The position numbers and the translations under genes are program-made. Shown here one piece after another: positions 8,989-16,553 of a DNA stretch of 64,000 nt (its first letter is position 1; the number at the start of each line of letters is the position of its first letter). Below the pieces are notes generated by a model. That model was not told where the DNA came from and did no database searches. It was given only the letters and a program-made list of their open reading frames with translations. Source of the DNA: Halanaerobium saccharolyticum subsp. saccharolyticum DSM 6643 (GTDB taxonomy: Bacteria; Bacillota; Halanaerobiia; Halanaerobiales; Halanaerobiaceae); contig NZ_CAUI01000023.1 in assembly GCF_000350165.1 (NCBI RefSeq), positions 620,001 through 684,000 on the forward strand. Reading direction: 5' to 3'.

Positions 8989-9674
8989 CTAGAGCAGTGA
9001 TAATTAATATCTATTTTTATCCATTTTTCATCTGAACTTTGATAAAAGAACAAATTACAATATTCATTTTCTATGTTACTCAAAGATTCATACCACTTTT
9101 CTTGAGTATTTGTAGGAACAATATCAGTTATCTGAATTATATTTAAAAGACCTTTTTCAACTGAATTTAAAATATGATTTCCATTTTGCTTAACTAATTC
9201 TACATCCTCTTTTTTCATTGGTCTAAAATGAGCTAAAGCATTTCTAACATTACTAATTTCATCTAATTTAGTTTTAACCAGTTTTCTTTTGCAATTAAAA
9301 TAATCATTAAAGTATTTCCAATAAGAATCTGAAACAATTATACTAATTAATTCTCCACTAGTAAGGTACATCATAGGGCAAGTTACTGAATAACCTAAAT
9401 AACCATAATCTTCATCTTGACTCATTCTTCTTTTAGCAATTGAACTAATAGTTCCTTTTTCATTGTCATCACTAGTAATTTGAATGGAATCCCAACCATC
9501 TTGGTATTGCTCTTTTAATATTATATATACAAATATTCTCAAAGAATTTTCTATTCGAAATAATATATTAAATATTTCATAATAATGTGAATGTATCCAT
9601 TGGTTAGGTATTTTTAGTTTTCTTTGTGCTTTAAAACCATCATTTTTTTCAATTTCCATATCTCCCCAATTCAT
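8949..9674 (-). CDS. HEPN-domain protein (third, broken cassette)
   Basis: A 241-residue protein that is mostly helical. The motif RNALAH (residues 144-149) is the RX4H signature of HEPN ribonucleases; it sits in VRNALAHFRPM, a form seen in Swt1-like/abortive-infection HEPN proteins. The N-terminal helices (SHYYEIFNILFRIENSLRIFVYIIL) fit that family. Toxic RNase or anti-phage activity is inference. The last 13 or so residues (SRNFFREVIRFYSR) are trpC DNA read out of frame, so the natural C-terminus and the cassette's own attC-like site have been lost. The ATG has an AAAGGAGG site and the cassette begins 35 bp upstream. Confidence 0.75.
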   Translation of the reverse strand: MNWGDMEIEKNDGFKAQRKLKIPNQWIHSHYYEIFNILFRIENSLRIFVYIILKEQYQDGWDSIQITSDDNEKGTISSIAKRRMSQDEDYGYLGYSVTCPMMYLTSGELISIIVSDSYWKYFNDYFNCKRKLVKTKLDEISNVRNALAHFRPMKKEDVELVKQNGNHILNSVEKGLLNIIQITDIVPTNTQEKWYESLSNIENEYCNLFFYQSSDEKWIKIDINYHCSRNFFREVIRFYSR

Positions 9675-9702
9675 AAAAAGTTCCTCCTTTAAAATGCTAT
9701 TT

Positions 9703-9844
9703 CTGATAACGTCCCTGGGATTTGCGCTCGTGACTGGTTCCGCAGGAACTGGCGTAAAGCTTGCTTTTTCGTATCCGTAATTGGTTAGCCTGCAAGCTTT
9801 ATGACAGAAGGTATGACGCCAATCCCATGTTATGTGATGGAGCC
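9703..9844 (-). repeat. attC-like recombination site 2 (end of cassette 2)
   Basis: Read on the minus strand, the site starts with GGCTCCATCACATAAC (R''-like), then ATGGGATT, an inner arm ending CATAAAGCTTGC, a variable loop, the partner arm GCAAGCTTTA, AATCCCAG and finally GTTATCAG (R'-like, cut site after the first G at 9710). The outer arms pair (ATGGGATT with AATCCCAG; ATAAC with GTTAT). The R'' part matches the inverted start of cassette 2 at 14 of 16 positions. The stop codon of the nucleotidase gene lies inside R''. Most bases outside the central loop match site 1. Confidence 0.85.
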
Positions 9845-10741
9845 TGGTTCTTCTTTATATGGTACTTGAGCAACTGGTACGAATTTAGCAGCAGTGTCTA
9901 AATGAACTATTTGATCATCAAAGAATATATGAGCTCCAAATGCATCTAAAACTTTTCCTTTAGGTGCACCTCCCAAAAAGAAAGCCTCATCAATTCGAAT
10001 TCCCCATTCTCTCAAAGTTCTAATTACTCTTTCATGTGCTGGCATATTTCTTGAAGTTACTAAAGCAGTTCTAATTGGTGATTTTTCACCATTGAATTGT
10101 TTCTGAATAAAAGATAAAGATTTTAATAGTTTTGCAAAGGGACCTTCTGGTAAGGGTTTTTTTGCATTCTCCTTTTCATGTTCTAAAAATGCTTCTAACC
10201 CCTTTTCTTGATATATTTTCTCTGATTCATCTGAAAATAAAACAGCATCTCCATCAAATGCAATTCTAATTTGATCAAGATCATCTTCAGCATAGGTGTA
10301 ATTCTCATATATTAATCCTGCAGCAAAGCCAGCATTAATTGCTTCTTGAACATCTTCTTTATCAGCTGATAAGAAAAGATCTACATCGAAGGCATTCAAA
10401 TAAGGGGTTAATGATTCACCACTAGTTAGTGCAGCTCTAGAAATATCTAGATTATATTTTTCTATTGAATTAAAAATTCTTAAACTTGTATCAGCATTAT
10501 TTCTTGATAAAATTATTACTTCAGACTTTCTTTTGGTAGATACAATCTCATTAATATGTAAAAAACCTTTTATAAGGTTAAAACCTGCTCCTTGTTTTAA
10601 AATATCATTTTCATGCTCAATTTGATATTTAGAATATTCTTTTAATCCCTTTTCTTCATATATCTTGTTTTCTAAAGATAAGTCAAATAAAGCTCTCGAT
10701 GATATTCCAATAACAAGATATTTGTTTAAATCAAAAGGCAA
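9830..10741 (-). CDS. Cytosolic-type 5'-nucleotidase (cassette 2)
   Basis: A protein of about 303 residues of the cN-I-like 5'-nucleotidase family (Pfam 5-nucleotidase type), which dephosphorylates nucleoside monophosphates in the cytoplasm. Family features: the N-terminal KYLVIGISSRALFDL, the ILSRNNADTSLRIFNS segment, the NAFDVDLFLSA segment, an acidic DGDAVLFSDE motif and a C-terminal FFDDQIVH motif that should bind the metal. I chose the TTG at 10741 (MPFDLNKY) because AAAGG lies 9 nt upstream; an ATG three codons earlier directly abuts that site. The last codons and the stop are made by the attC-like site. A role in nucleotide depletion during infection is possible but speculative. Confidence 0.85.
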   Translation of the reverse strand: MPFDLNKYLVIGISSRALFDLSLENKIYEEKGLKEYSKYQIEHENDILKQGAGFNLIKGFLHINEIVSTKRKSEVIILSRNNADTSLRIFNSIEKYNLDISRAALTSGESLTPYLNAFDVDLFLSADKEDVQEAINAGFAAGLIYENYTYAEDDLDQIRIAFDGDAVLFSDESEKIYQEKGLEAFLEHEKENAKKPLPEGPFAKLLKSLSFIQKQFNGEKSPIRTALVTSRNMPAHERVIRTLREWGIRIDEAFFLGGAPKGKVLDAFGAHIFFDDQIVHLDTAAKFVPVAQVPYKEEPGSIT

Positions 10742-10791
10742 AATAATCATCCTTTCTTTTAAAATAAGATTTTAAGTTACAAAGGCTCTGT

Positions 10792-10935
10792 CACATAACG
10801 TTACTGGGATTTGCGCTCGTGCCTGGTTCCACAGGAACTGGCATAAAGCTTGCCGTAATATTTCTTGCTGCTTAATAATTGCAAGCTTTATGACAGAAGG
10901 CATGATGCCAATCCCATGTTATAGGAAGTCAGGCT
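10792..10935 (-). repeat. attC-like recombination site 1 (end of cassette 1)
   Basis: Minus-strand order: R''-like AGCCTGACTTCCTATAAC, ATGGGATT, an arm with ATGCC then CATAAAGCTTGC, a loop, GCAAGCTTTATG, a small side hairpin (GTTCC-tgt-GGAAC), AATCCCAG and R'-like GTTATGTG with the cut expected after G at 10799. The R'' part is the inverted copy of the start of cassette 1 at 13865-13882, matching at 17 of 18 bases. Arms are shared with site 2 while the central loop differs, as in attC families of one integron. Confidence 0.85.
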
Positions 10936-10946
10936 ATGAATTTGAA

Positions 10947-13829
10947 TTATTCAAAACCATATCTTTCTTCTCTTTTTTTGAAGGCATCTTTTCCTCCTTC
11001 TAATATTTCACATACATGCTGTTTAATGCCTTTTTTATATAGAACACCATTTTTTTCTTTATTTTCAAAAGTACATTCTAAAGCTCCAGTTATATATTCA
11101 AATTTATATTTTTTATTATCTCTACCTATTTCTTGTCCGTCTTGATTTGCCACAATTACTGATTCTGCATCTGTAGAAACTACTAAATTTGCATTATGAG
11201 TTACTATAATTATCTGTCTTTCAATTTTTTTGTTTTTAATAAATTCATTTAATTCTTTATATATTGTTCGATTGTCTAAATTGTCTTCTGGTTGATCAAT
11301 AAGAATAGGGTGTTTTGAATTACTCAAATGCAAAAATAGTTGTAATAAAACTAATCCCCTTTTGCCAGGAGACATATGAAATATGGGATCTCCATTTTGA
11401 ATCAAATCATAATTTATGTAGAAATAGTCTTCTAACAAATTTGTTAAAGCATTTCTTTTAGTTGAATTTTTCTTTAGTTTAATATTATTGTTTTCTTTAT
11501 TAAGTAATTTTCTAAATAGATCGTTTATATTTTTTAAATGATTATTTTTATCATAATTATAAATATAATTTTCATAAAACTCATAATCATTCAAGTTAGT
11601 TAATTTTTTATTAATCTCGTCAGTAAAATGATTATCAAATTCATCTTTCTTAAATTTTAATGAAGCTTGTAATTCTATATTTTCAAACACATAATTTTCT
11701 TCTTCTAAATAATTTATAATTTCTTTATATGACTCATATCTTTCTTGATATAAAGAAATAATTACCTCTTTTATTTTTTCTTCTTTATCTAAATTTTTAT
11801 TTATTTTCTTTTCTTCTTTTATAATATTACTTAACTCATTTTTCCTTTCATTTAAATTTTTTTGTAATTTTTCTAATTGATTCTGATTTTTAAATTTAGC
11901 TAAATACGGTTTTAAATCCTTTTTTAATTCTTCATTCTTTGATTTTAATGTTTTAAGTTCATTTTCGTATTCTAATATTGGCTTGAAACTTTTTTCAGTT
12001 ATTTTTTCAACATTATTTTTGAAAGCATTATAAAGCTCATTATATATTTTTTTTAAAATATTTTCATTATCCTCAAAATTAATTAATAATTCTTGATAAC
12101 TATTTTCTATTTTTTCTATAAAATTATTCATTGCAATATTTGTATCAGATTTAAATTTTGTTAAATTATTTATTATTTTTTCTAAATTATTAATTTCTTT
12201 TTCAACTTTTTCCTGTTCATCTTTTATTTGATTGTATTTTTTATTCTCTTCTTCAGAAAAGTTCGAACTTTCTCTTAAAATTTCAATTTCTGAGTTTATA
12301 TTTTTAATCTCTGCTTCTATTGCTTCTTTGTCTCCCAATTTTTTAAAATTTTTATACTGCTCTTCAATTTCTTCTCTAAGCTCAAAAAGATTAACAATCG
12401 AAAGATTAATATCTTTATTTAATTCTTTTATTTCCTCTTGTTTATTATTATATTCGTTTTTAAAATCATCATCTTGTTTCAAAATATCTAAAACTAAACT
12501 ATTTAAATCATCATCACCATCTTCTTCAGCTAAATTATTTATATACATTTGTGGAAGATAAGTTATTGACCGTATATTTTCTTTTTCATTTGATAATTTA
12601 TCTATTCTTCCATCTTTCCATTTTACTTCAAAATCAAATTCAGATTCATCTTCAAAATCATAACCTTTTATTTCAGTTGTATTAATTTTTTTAATAACTT
12701 GTACTGAATCAATAGTTTTAGCAATATGATATAATAACAATGACTTTCCAGAAGATTTACCTCCAATAATTACATTAAGATTTGAGTTTAATTCTATCCA
12801 ATCATCTGGAAAACGATTATCACAAGAATCATCTAAAAATTTAACTTTATCTACTACTTGATAATTAGATTTGTTTTTAGGTTTGATTTGTGAAATTTTT
12901 ACTCTAGTTTCAGGTTCAAATATTATCTGCTTTAATCCTTCAAAACTAGGATTAGCCTTAATCCAAGTTATTTTGTCACTCGGAAATTGACCATATTTTG
13001 AAAACTTATGTGCATCTGTTCCACAACAAGCTGGTTTGGGTTTATTTCCTAAAGTTTTTTGGAAATTATCTATAAAATCTTTGTTATTATCGTTTTTGTT
13101 TCCTAGAAAAAGATCAACATTAGATTCTTTTCGAGTTTCAAAAATATGTGTGGATTGCATAAAATAGTTATCAGCAGAGGGATGATTTGCCCAATCTAAT
13201 TTTTCTAACCCATCTGAAGTGTCATAAGGCATCATAATGAAACCCATATTAGATGGTATTGTATTAAAAGCTTTTTTTAATGATTGACGAGTAATTTCAA
13301 TTGTTTTACAACCAAGCTCAAACAATTCATCATTGTTTAATTTATCTGGTGAAGCATAACCATGATGTTCAGCTTTACTATCATCAAGTGTTTTAGCAAA
13401 GTTAATAATAGCTTCTTTAGATAAAGGTCTATTAATTGAACTTATATGAAGTTGTGATTTAAAATCTAATAACTCTTGTTTTGTTAGGCTATCAGAAAGA
13501 ATAACTTGAACATTTAATCTATAATCAACTGGCGCTTCAATTCGTAACTCCATTCCTGGAAAAACTGTTTTTTTAAGTTTTAAATTATTATCATCAATAT
13601 ATTTATTAAACATTAAATAACCATTAAATGTCCAATAATCTACAAAAGTAAAAACTGATACTTCACAATTATTAATAGTTTTAAGCATTTTTTCTAGCAA
13701 TTCATTTTTTTCATCATCGTTACAATTTGAAAATTTCATTCCATTCCAATGAAAAGAAGCAGGAGTATGGACATGTAAATCCCATTTTCTCCATTCAGAA
13801 CCCTTTGGATATTGGATAAAATCTTTCAT
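10947..13829 (-). CDS. PHP-domain/SMC-like ATPase (TrlF/Ppl-like), cassette 1
   Basis: A 960-residue fusion. The N-terminal PHP phosphoesterase domain has its first metal motif at WDLHVHTP (Asp17, His19, His21) and a late motif CCGTDAH (Asp272, His274). Then comes an SMC/ABC-type ATPase: Walker A GGKSSGKS (about residues 356-363), a long lysine- and glutamate-rich coiled coil (about 460-730), the signature-like SPGKRGL and Walker B ILIDQPEDNLD. This matches the PHP-AAA architecture called TrlF in protein families and Ppl in experimentally tested anti-phage genes; the phage role here is by analogy. The ATG has a GGGAGG site. It is the cassette nearest the recombinase. Confidence 0.85.
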   Translation of the reverse strand: MKDFIQYPKGSEWRKWDLHVHTPASFHWNGMKFSNCNDDEKNELLEKMLKTINNCEVSVFTFVDYWTFNGYLMFNKYIDDNNLKLKKTVFPGMELRIEAPVDYRLNVQVILSDSLTKQELLDFKSQLHISSINRPLSKEAIINFAKTLDDSKAEHHGYASPDKLNNDELFELGCKTIEITRQSLKKAFNTIPSNMGFIMMPYDTSDGLEKLDWANHPSADNYFMQSTHIFETRKESNVDLFLGNKNDNNKDFIDNFQKTLGNKPKPACCGTDAHKFSKYGQFPSDKITWIKANPSFEGLKQIIFEPETRVKISQIKPKNKSNYQVVDKVKFLDDSCDNRFPDDWIELNSNLNVIIGGKSSGKSLLLYHIAKTIDSVQVIKKINTTEIKGYDFEDESEFDFEVKWKDGRIDKLSNEKENIRSITYLPQMYINNLAEEDGDDDLNSLVLDILKQDDDFKNEYNNKQEEIKELNKDINLSIVNLFELREEIEEQYKNFKKLGDKEAIEAEIKNINSEIEILRESSNFSEEENKKYNQIKDEQEKVEKEINNLEKIINNLTKFKSDTNIAMNNFIEKIENSYQELLINFEDNENILKKIYNELYNAFKNNVEKITEKSFKPILEYENELKTLKSKNEELKKDLKPYLAKFKNQNQLEKLQKNLNERKNELSNIIKEEKKINKNLDKEEKIKEVIISLYQERYESYKEIINYLEEENYVFENIELQASLKFKKDEFDNHFTDEINKKLTNLNDYEFYENYIYNYDKNNHLKNINDLFRKLLNKENNNIKLKKNSTKRNALTNLLEDYFYINYDLIQNGDPIFHMSPGKRGLVLLQLFLHLSNSKHPILIDQPEDNLDNRTIYKELNEFIKNKKIERQIIIVTHNANLVVSTDAESVIVANQDGQEIGRDNKKYKFEYITGALECTFENKEKNGVLYKKGIKQHVCEILEGGKDAFKKREERYGFE

Positions 13830-13864
13830 TAAAATCCTCCCTATATTAATATTTTAAAAATTTT

Positions 13865-13967
13865 AGCCTGATTTCCTATAACTTACATATTTGTGAATTT
13901 AATTTCTTTAAAAGCCAAAAAAAATAAATCTTCGTGTCTTGTATTTCATTAAGATCAATATATATCT
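13865..13967 (-). promoter_or_regulatory. Candidate attI-like site and start of cassette 1
   Basis: Between the recombinase stop (13968) and cassette 1 lies a 103-bp AT-rich stretch. It ends on the minus strand in GTTATAGGAAATCAGGCT (13882-13865), where G at 13882 followed by TTATAG is the expected insertion point. No full hairpin like those of the attC-like sites is visible here, as expected for an attI. Extra recombinase-binding boxes cannot be identified by eye. Confidence 0.55.
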
Positions 13968-15062
13968 CTATAATTTATCAAAAGGATTAATAATTCTGGT
14001 TAAGCTTTTATTGCTAACATGAGTATATATTTCAGTTGTTGTGGAACTCTTGTGGCCTAATAAATTTTGTATATATCTTAAATCGACTCCCTGCTCCAAT
14101 AAATGAGTAGCAAAAGAATGTCTTAAAGAATGAATTCCAACCTTTTTATTTATTCCAGCTTTATGGCAGGCTTTTTTAAAAACTTTCTGTGCACTTCTTT
14201 TAGATAAATGCCTATCCTTATTCTGGCCTGGGAAAAGCCACTGTTTATCGTATTTTTGCACCTGAAAGGCTTTTAAATATAGTTTAAGCTTAGTTAAAGC
14301 ACTTTGAGATAATAATGTATACCTATCCTTGTCCCCCTTGCTGTTGCGTATATAAATCAACATTCTTTCTGAATCAATATCAGATATTTTAAGTTTCACA
14401 ACTTCGCTAACTCTTAAGCCTGCAGAATAAGTTATAATTAAAATTAATTGATGTTTTAAATTATAAACTGAGTTAATAATATCTTTAACTTCTCTTTTAT
14501 TTAAAACTTTAGGCAGCTTTTTCTTCTTTTTTGGACGAAATAATTTTCTATTAACGTTCTCCAAGCCTAAAATTAAATTATTAAACGTCTTAAAGGCACT
14601 AATAAATTGATTTGCAAATGAATGAGTATTCTCTTTTTCATCTATCAGATACAAAATATAATCATTCAAATCGTTCATTGTTATAGAAAACAGATCTTTT
14701 TTAAGATAACTAATAAAATTTTTATTATGGTTAATATATACTTTAATTGTACTCTGAGAATAACCTTTTAGCTTTAGCTTTTTTTCAAATTGAGGTAGAT
14801 AATAATAATTTAAATAATCAGTAATTGCATCTGCTGCGGCAAAATTTTTAATTTCACTTTCAAAAATCAAATATTCATCTTTAAACATTTCGATAAAAAG
14901 GGCCAGCTTAGCTTTGTCATTATTAAAGGTCCAATATTTTTGAGCAGGATTCCAACGGCTGCCGGGTATTAATCTGATTTTATTAATAATTTCCTGATTA
15001 TAATTGAATTTAACACAAATTAAATCATTATTATTTAATTTCAAGCTCATTTTCAACCTCAT
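13968..15062 (-). CDS. Tyrosine recombinase with HARP-like N-terminus, candidate cassette integrase
   Basis: A 364-residue tyrosine recombinase with all catalytic residues: Arg217 (AGLRVSE), Lys245 (GDKDR), His311 and Arg314 (HSLRH), His337 (LLGHKS) and Tyr346 (YTHVS). Residues 1-65 form an extra module (VKFNYNQEIINKIRLIPG, then RWNP and YWTF) resembling the HARP domain of SMARCAL1-type proteins. A SAM-like core-binding domain follows at about 80-175. The stretch between Lys245 and His311 is short, so the additional segment that marks classical IntI is missing. It is transcribed toward, and in the same direction as, the cassettes. The ATG at 15062 has AGGAG 10 nt upstream; the ATG at 15050 is an alternative. 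Confidence 0.85.
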   Translation of the reverse strand: MRLKMSLKLNNNDLICVKFNYNQEIINKIRLIPGSRWNPAQKYWTFNNDKAKLALFIEMFKDEYLIFESEIKNFAAADAITDYLNYYYLPQFEKKLKLKGYSQSTIKVYINHNKNFISYLKKDLFSITMNDLNDYILYLIDEKENTHSFANQFISAFKTFNNLILGLENVNRKLFRPKKKKKLPKVLNKREVKDIINSVYNLKHQLILIITYSAGLRVSEVVKLKISDIDSERMLIYIRNSKGDKDRYTLLSQSALTKLKLYLKAFQVQKYDKQWLFPGQNKDRHLSKRSAQKVFKKACHKAGINKKVGIHSLRHSFATHLLEQGVDLRYIQNLLGHKSSTTTEIYTHVSNKSLTRIINPFDKL

Positions 15063-15171
15063 TTAATAAGATCTCCTATTCTCTTAATAGTTTCCGTATT
15101 CTTATATTTCTATAAATGATTAATTTTTCCTTTAAAATTCCAAAAATAACTATTCAATAAAATATTAGTTA

Positions 15172-15200
15172 AATTTAAGTAGCCAATAAAAAGTTGTCAA
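15172..15200 (-). promoter_or_regulatory. Promoter of the cassette recombinase
   Basis: TTGACA, a 17-bp spacer and TAAATT lie 110 bp upstream of the recombinase start, leaving a leader of about 100 nt. I see no clear SOS (LexA) box overlapping it. Confidence 0.6.
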
Positions 15201-15232
15201 ATTAACCATTGCGGGTGAATTTGATTCTTTAA

Positions 15233-15937
15233 CTAATCATCTTTAAGATAAGGGCGATCATTCATTTTTAGATAAACGCCATTTTTTAAGGCTTGAAACT
15301 TCCAGGAAAAATCACCAATCAAAGTATAGAGCCATTTCTGAGAAACCATTGGATTAGAAGTTTTTTCAATGACATAAGTTGATAATTTTTTGTTTTTTAA
15401 AATATCTTCAGCTGCCTGGTCGAGTCCTTGAATTATGTCATTTACCATTCCACCCATTTCAGATAAAGATTTACCACTTACTGCTCCTCCCATTCCAACA
15501 GCAATTCCTCCTAAATATTTAAAGTCTGCTTCTTTAGCAAACTCTTCGTAAACTCTAAGGGCGATTTTATTTTGTTCAGCTTCTGGAAAACCGCAATTAA
15601 CTATCACTGTTAAGCTTTTAGCATTTTTAGACCCACTTAAATCATTATTAATTTTATCCTTATTTTTAACTATTAAATTTAGTGCTTTAATTACTTTTGC
15701 TGGAAGAGTATCAACATAGAGAGGCGCTGCTAAAATAATATAGTCGGATTCCTGTAGCTTTTCAAAAAATTTGATTGTTTTCACTTCGGAGCTTATTTCA
15801 GAATGAATGTGAACTGTTTCTACTTCAATTTCATATTCTTCAATTTTTTTTAATAAATATCCCCCGAGACTGGCTGATGAACTATTTTTATTCTTAGGAC
15901 TTCCTATTAATAAAATTGCTTTTTTGATACTATTCAT
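15233..15937 (-). CDS. NADPH-dependent FMN reductase-like flavoprotein
   Basis: A flavodoxin-fold protein of about 234 residues. The N-terminal ILLIGSPKNKNSSSASLG is the FMN-phosphate loop of the NADPH-dependent FMN reductase/iron-sulfur flavoprotein group, and AAPLYVDTLPAKVIKAL is the second flavin-contact segment. There is no cysteine cluster, so it probably carries only FMN. The ATG at 15937 has an AGGTGAG site; a GTG three codons earlier is the alternative. It overlaps the end of the flavoprotein gene at 15930-16526 and is the last gene of a four-gene leftward operon. Substrate unknown. Confidence 0.8.
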   Translation of the reverse strand: MNSIKKAILLIGSPKNKNSSSASLGGYLLKKIEEYEIEVETVHIHSEISSEVKTIKFFEKLQESDYIILAAPLYVDTLPAKVIKALNLIVKNKDKINNDLSGSKNAKSLTVIVNCGFPEAEQNKIALRVYEEFAKEADFKYLGGIAVGMGGAVSGKSLSEMGGMVNDIIQGLDQAAEDILKNKKLSTYVIEKTSNPMVSQKWLYTLIGDFSWKFQALKNGVYLKMNDRPYLKDD

Positions 15938-16526
15938 GCTGCTCACCTACTTTTTTAGAGATCATGCTGACACATTTTTTAAGTTCTGTCCCATCAAAAT
16001 CATCGGTTAAATTAAAAACTTCAGTTTTGAAATGCGGTGAATAAAAATTGATACTGTTTCTAAGCGCAAGTTTTTTGAAAATATCACTTTGTGTTTTGAT
16101 TTTTTCTTCATTTATCTCTTTTCCGATACCAATGACTAAAAGTGAGGGATATTTAGAATAACGTTTTTTATGGTGGATTTCTCCTTTAACTTTTTTAAAA
16201 TAAGGAGAGATTAGAGGAATCATCCGGTCCAGAGCTTTTTTAAGCTGAAAAGAATAGCTACCAAATATAATTGGGCTCAGAAAAATTAGAAGATCTGAAT
16301 TAATTACTTTAGCTGCAGCCTCTCTGCCGTAATCATCAATTATACAGGTACCTGGGGTTTTAACCCAGCACTTAAAACAGCCAAGGCAGTCAGCAATTTC
16401 TTTTTCTTTTAACAATATTTCTTCGACTTGAGTATTATTGTTTTTTAATTCTTCTTTTATAATTTTTGAAATTTGATTTAAAGAAAGACCATCCAACTCT
16501 TCTCCATTTAAAATTAATGCTCTCAT
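15930..16526 (-). CDS. Flavodoxin-family reductase with cysteine motif
   Basis: A 198-residue flavodoxin-fold protein. CLGCFKCW with GTCIIDD (residues 48-66 or so) is the cysteine pattern of NAD(P)H-dependent reductases related to iron-sulfur flavoproteins, and LIFLSPIIFGSYSFQLKKALDR is the flavin-binding loop. The ATG follows AAAGGAG. It overlaps the next flavoprotein gene by about 8 bp and lies 27 bp after the AAC(3)-like gene, so the two flavoproteins are likely made together and may form a redox pair (inference). Confidence 0.8.
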   Translation of the reverse strand: MRALILNGEELDGLSLNQISKIIKEELKNNNTQVEEILLKEKEIADCLGCFKCWVKTPGTCIIDDYGREAAAKVINSDLLIFLSPIIFGSYSFQLKKALDRMIPLISPYFKKVKGEIHHKKRYSKYPSLLVIGIGKEINEEKIKTQSDIFKKLALRNSINFYSPHFKTEVFNLTDDFDGTELKKCVSMISKKVGEQHE

Positions 16527-16553
16527 TTTTTTCTCCTTTTAAAAGCCATCAAA

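Larger units (their letters stand above)
8990..15062 (-). mobile_element. Integron-like cassette array with its recombinase
   Basis: The block runs from the tyrosine recombinase (13968-15062) through a candidate attI region, cassette 1 (10799-13881, PHP-ATPase), cassette 2 (9710-10798, 5'-nucleotidase) and the start of cassette 3 (from 9709, HEPN protein), which ends within trpC at about 8990. Each cassette holds one gene, all genes point the same way, and two related attC-like sites separate them. For cassettes 1 and 2, the first 16-18 bases are the inverted partner of the first part of the cassette's own attC-like site, as expected if they inserted as circles. Right and left limits are inferred. 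Confidence 0.8.

Noticed and set aside
10947-13829. The PHP-ATPase as a DNA polymerase or histidinol phosphatase
   Set aside because: The PHP motifs are joined to an SMC-type ATPase with coiled coil; there is no polymerase domain and no histidine-operon context.
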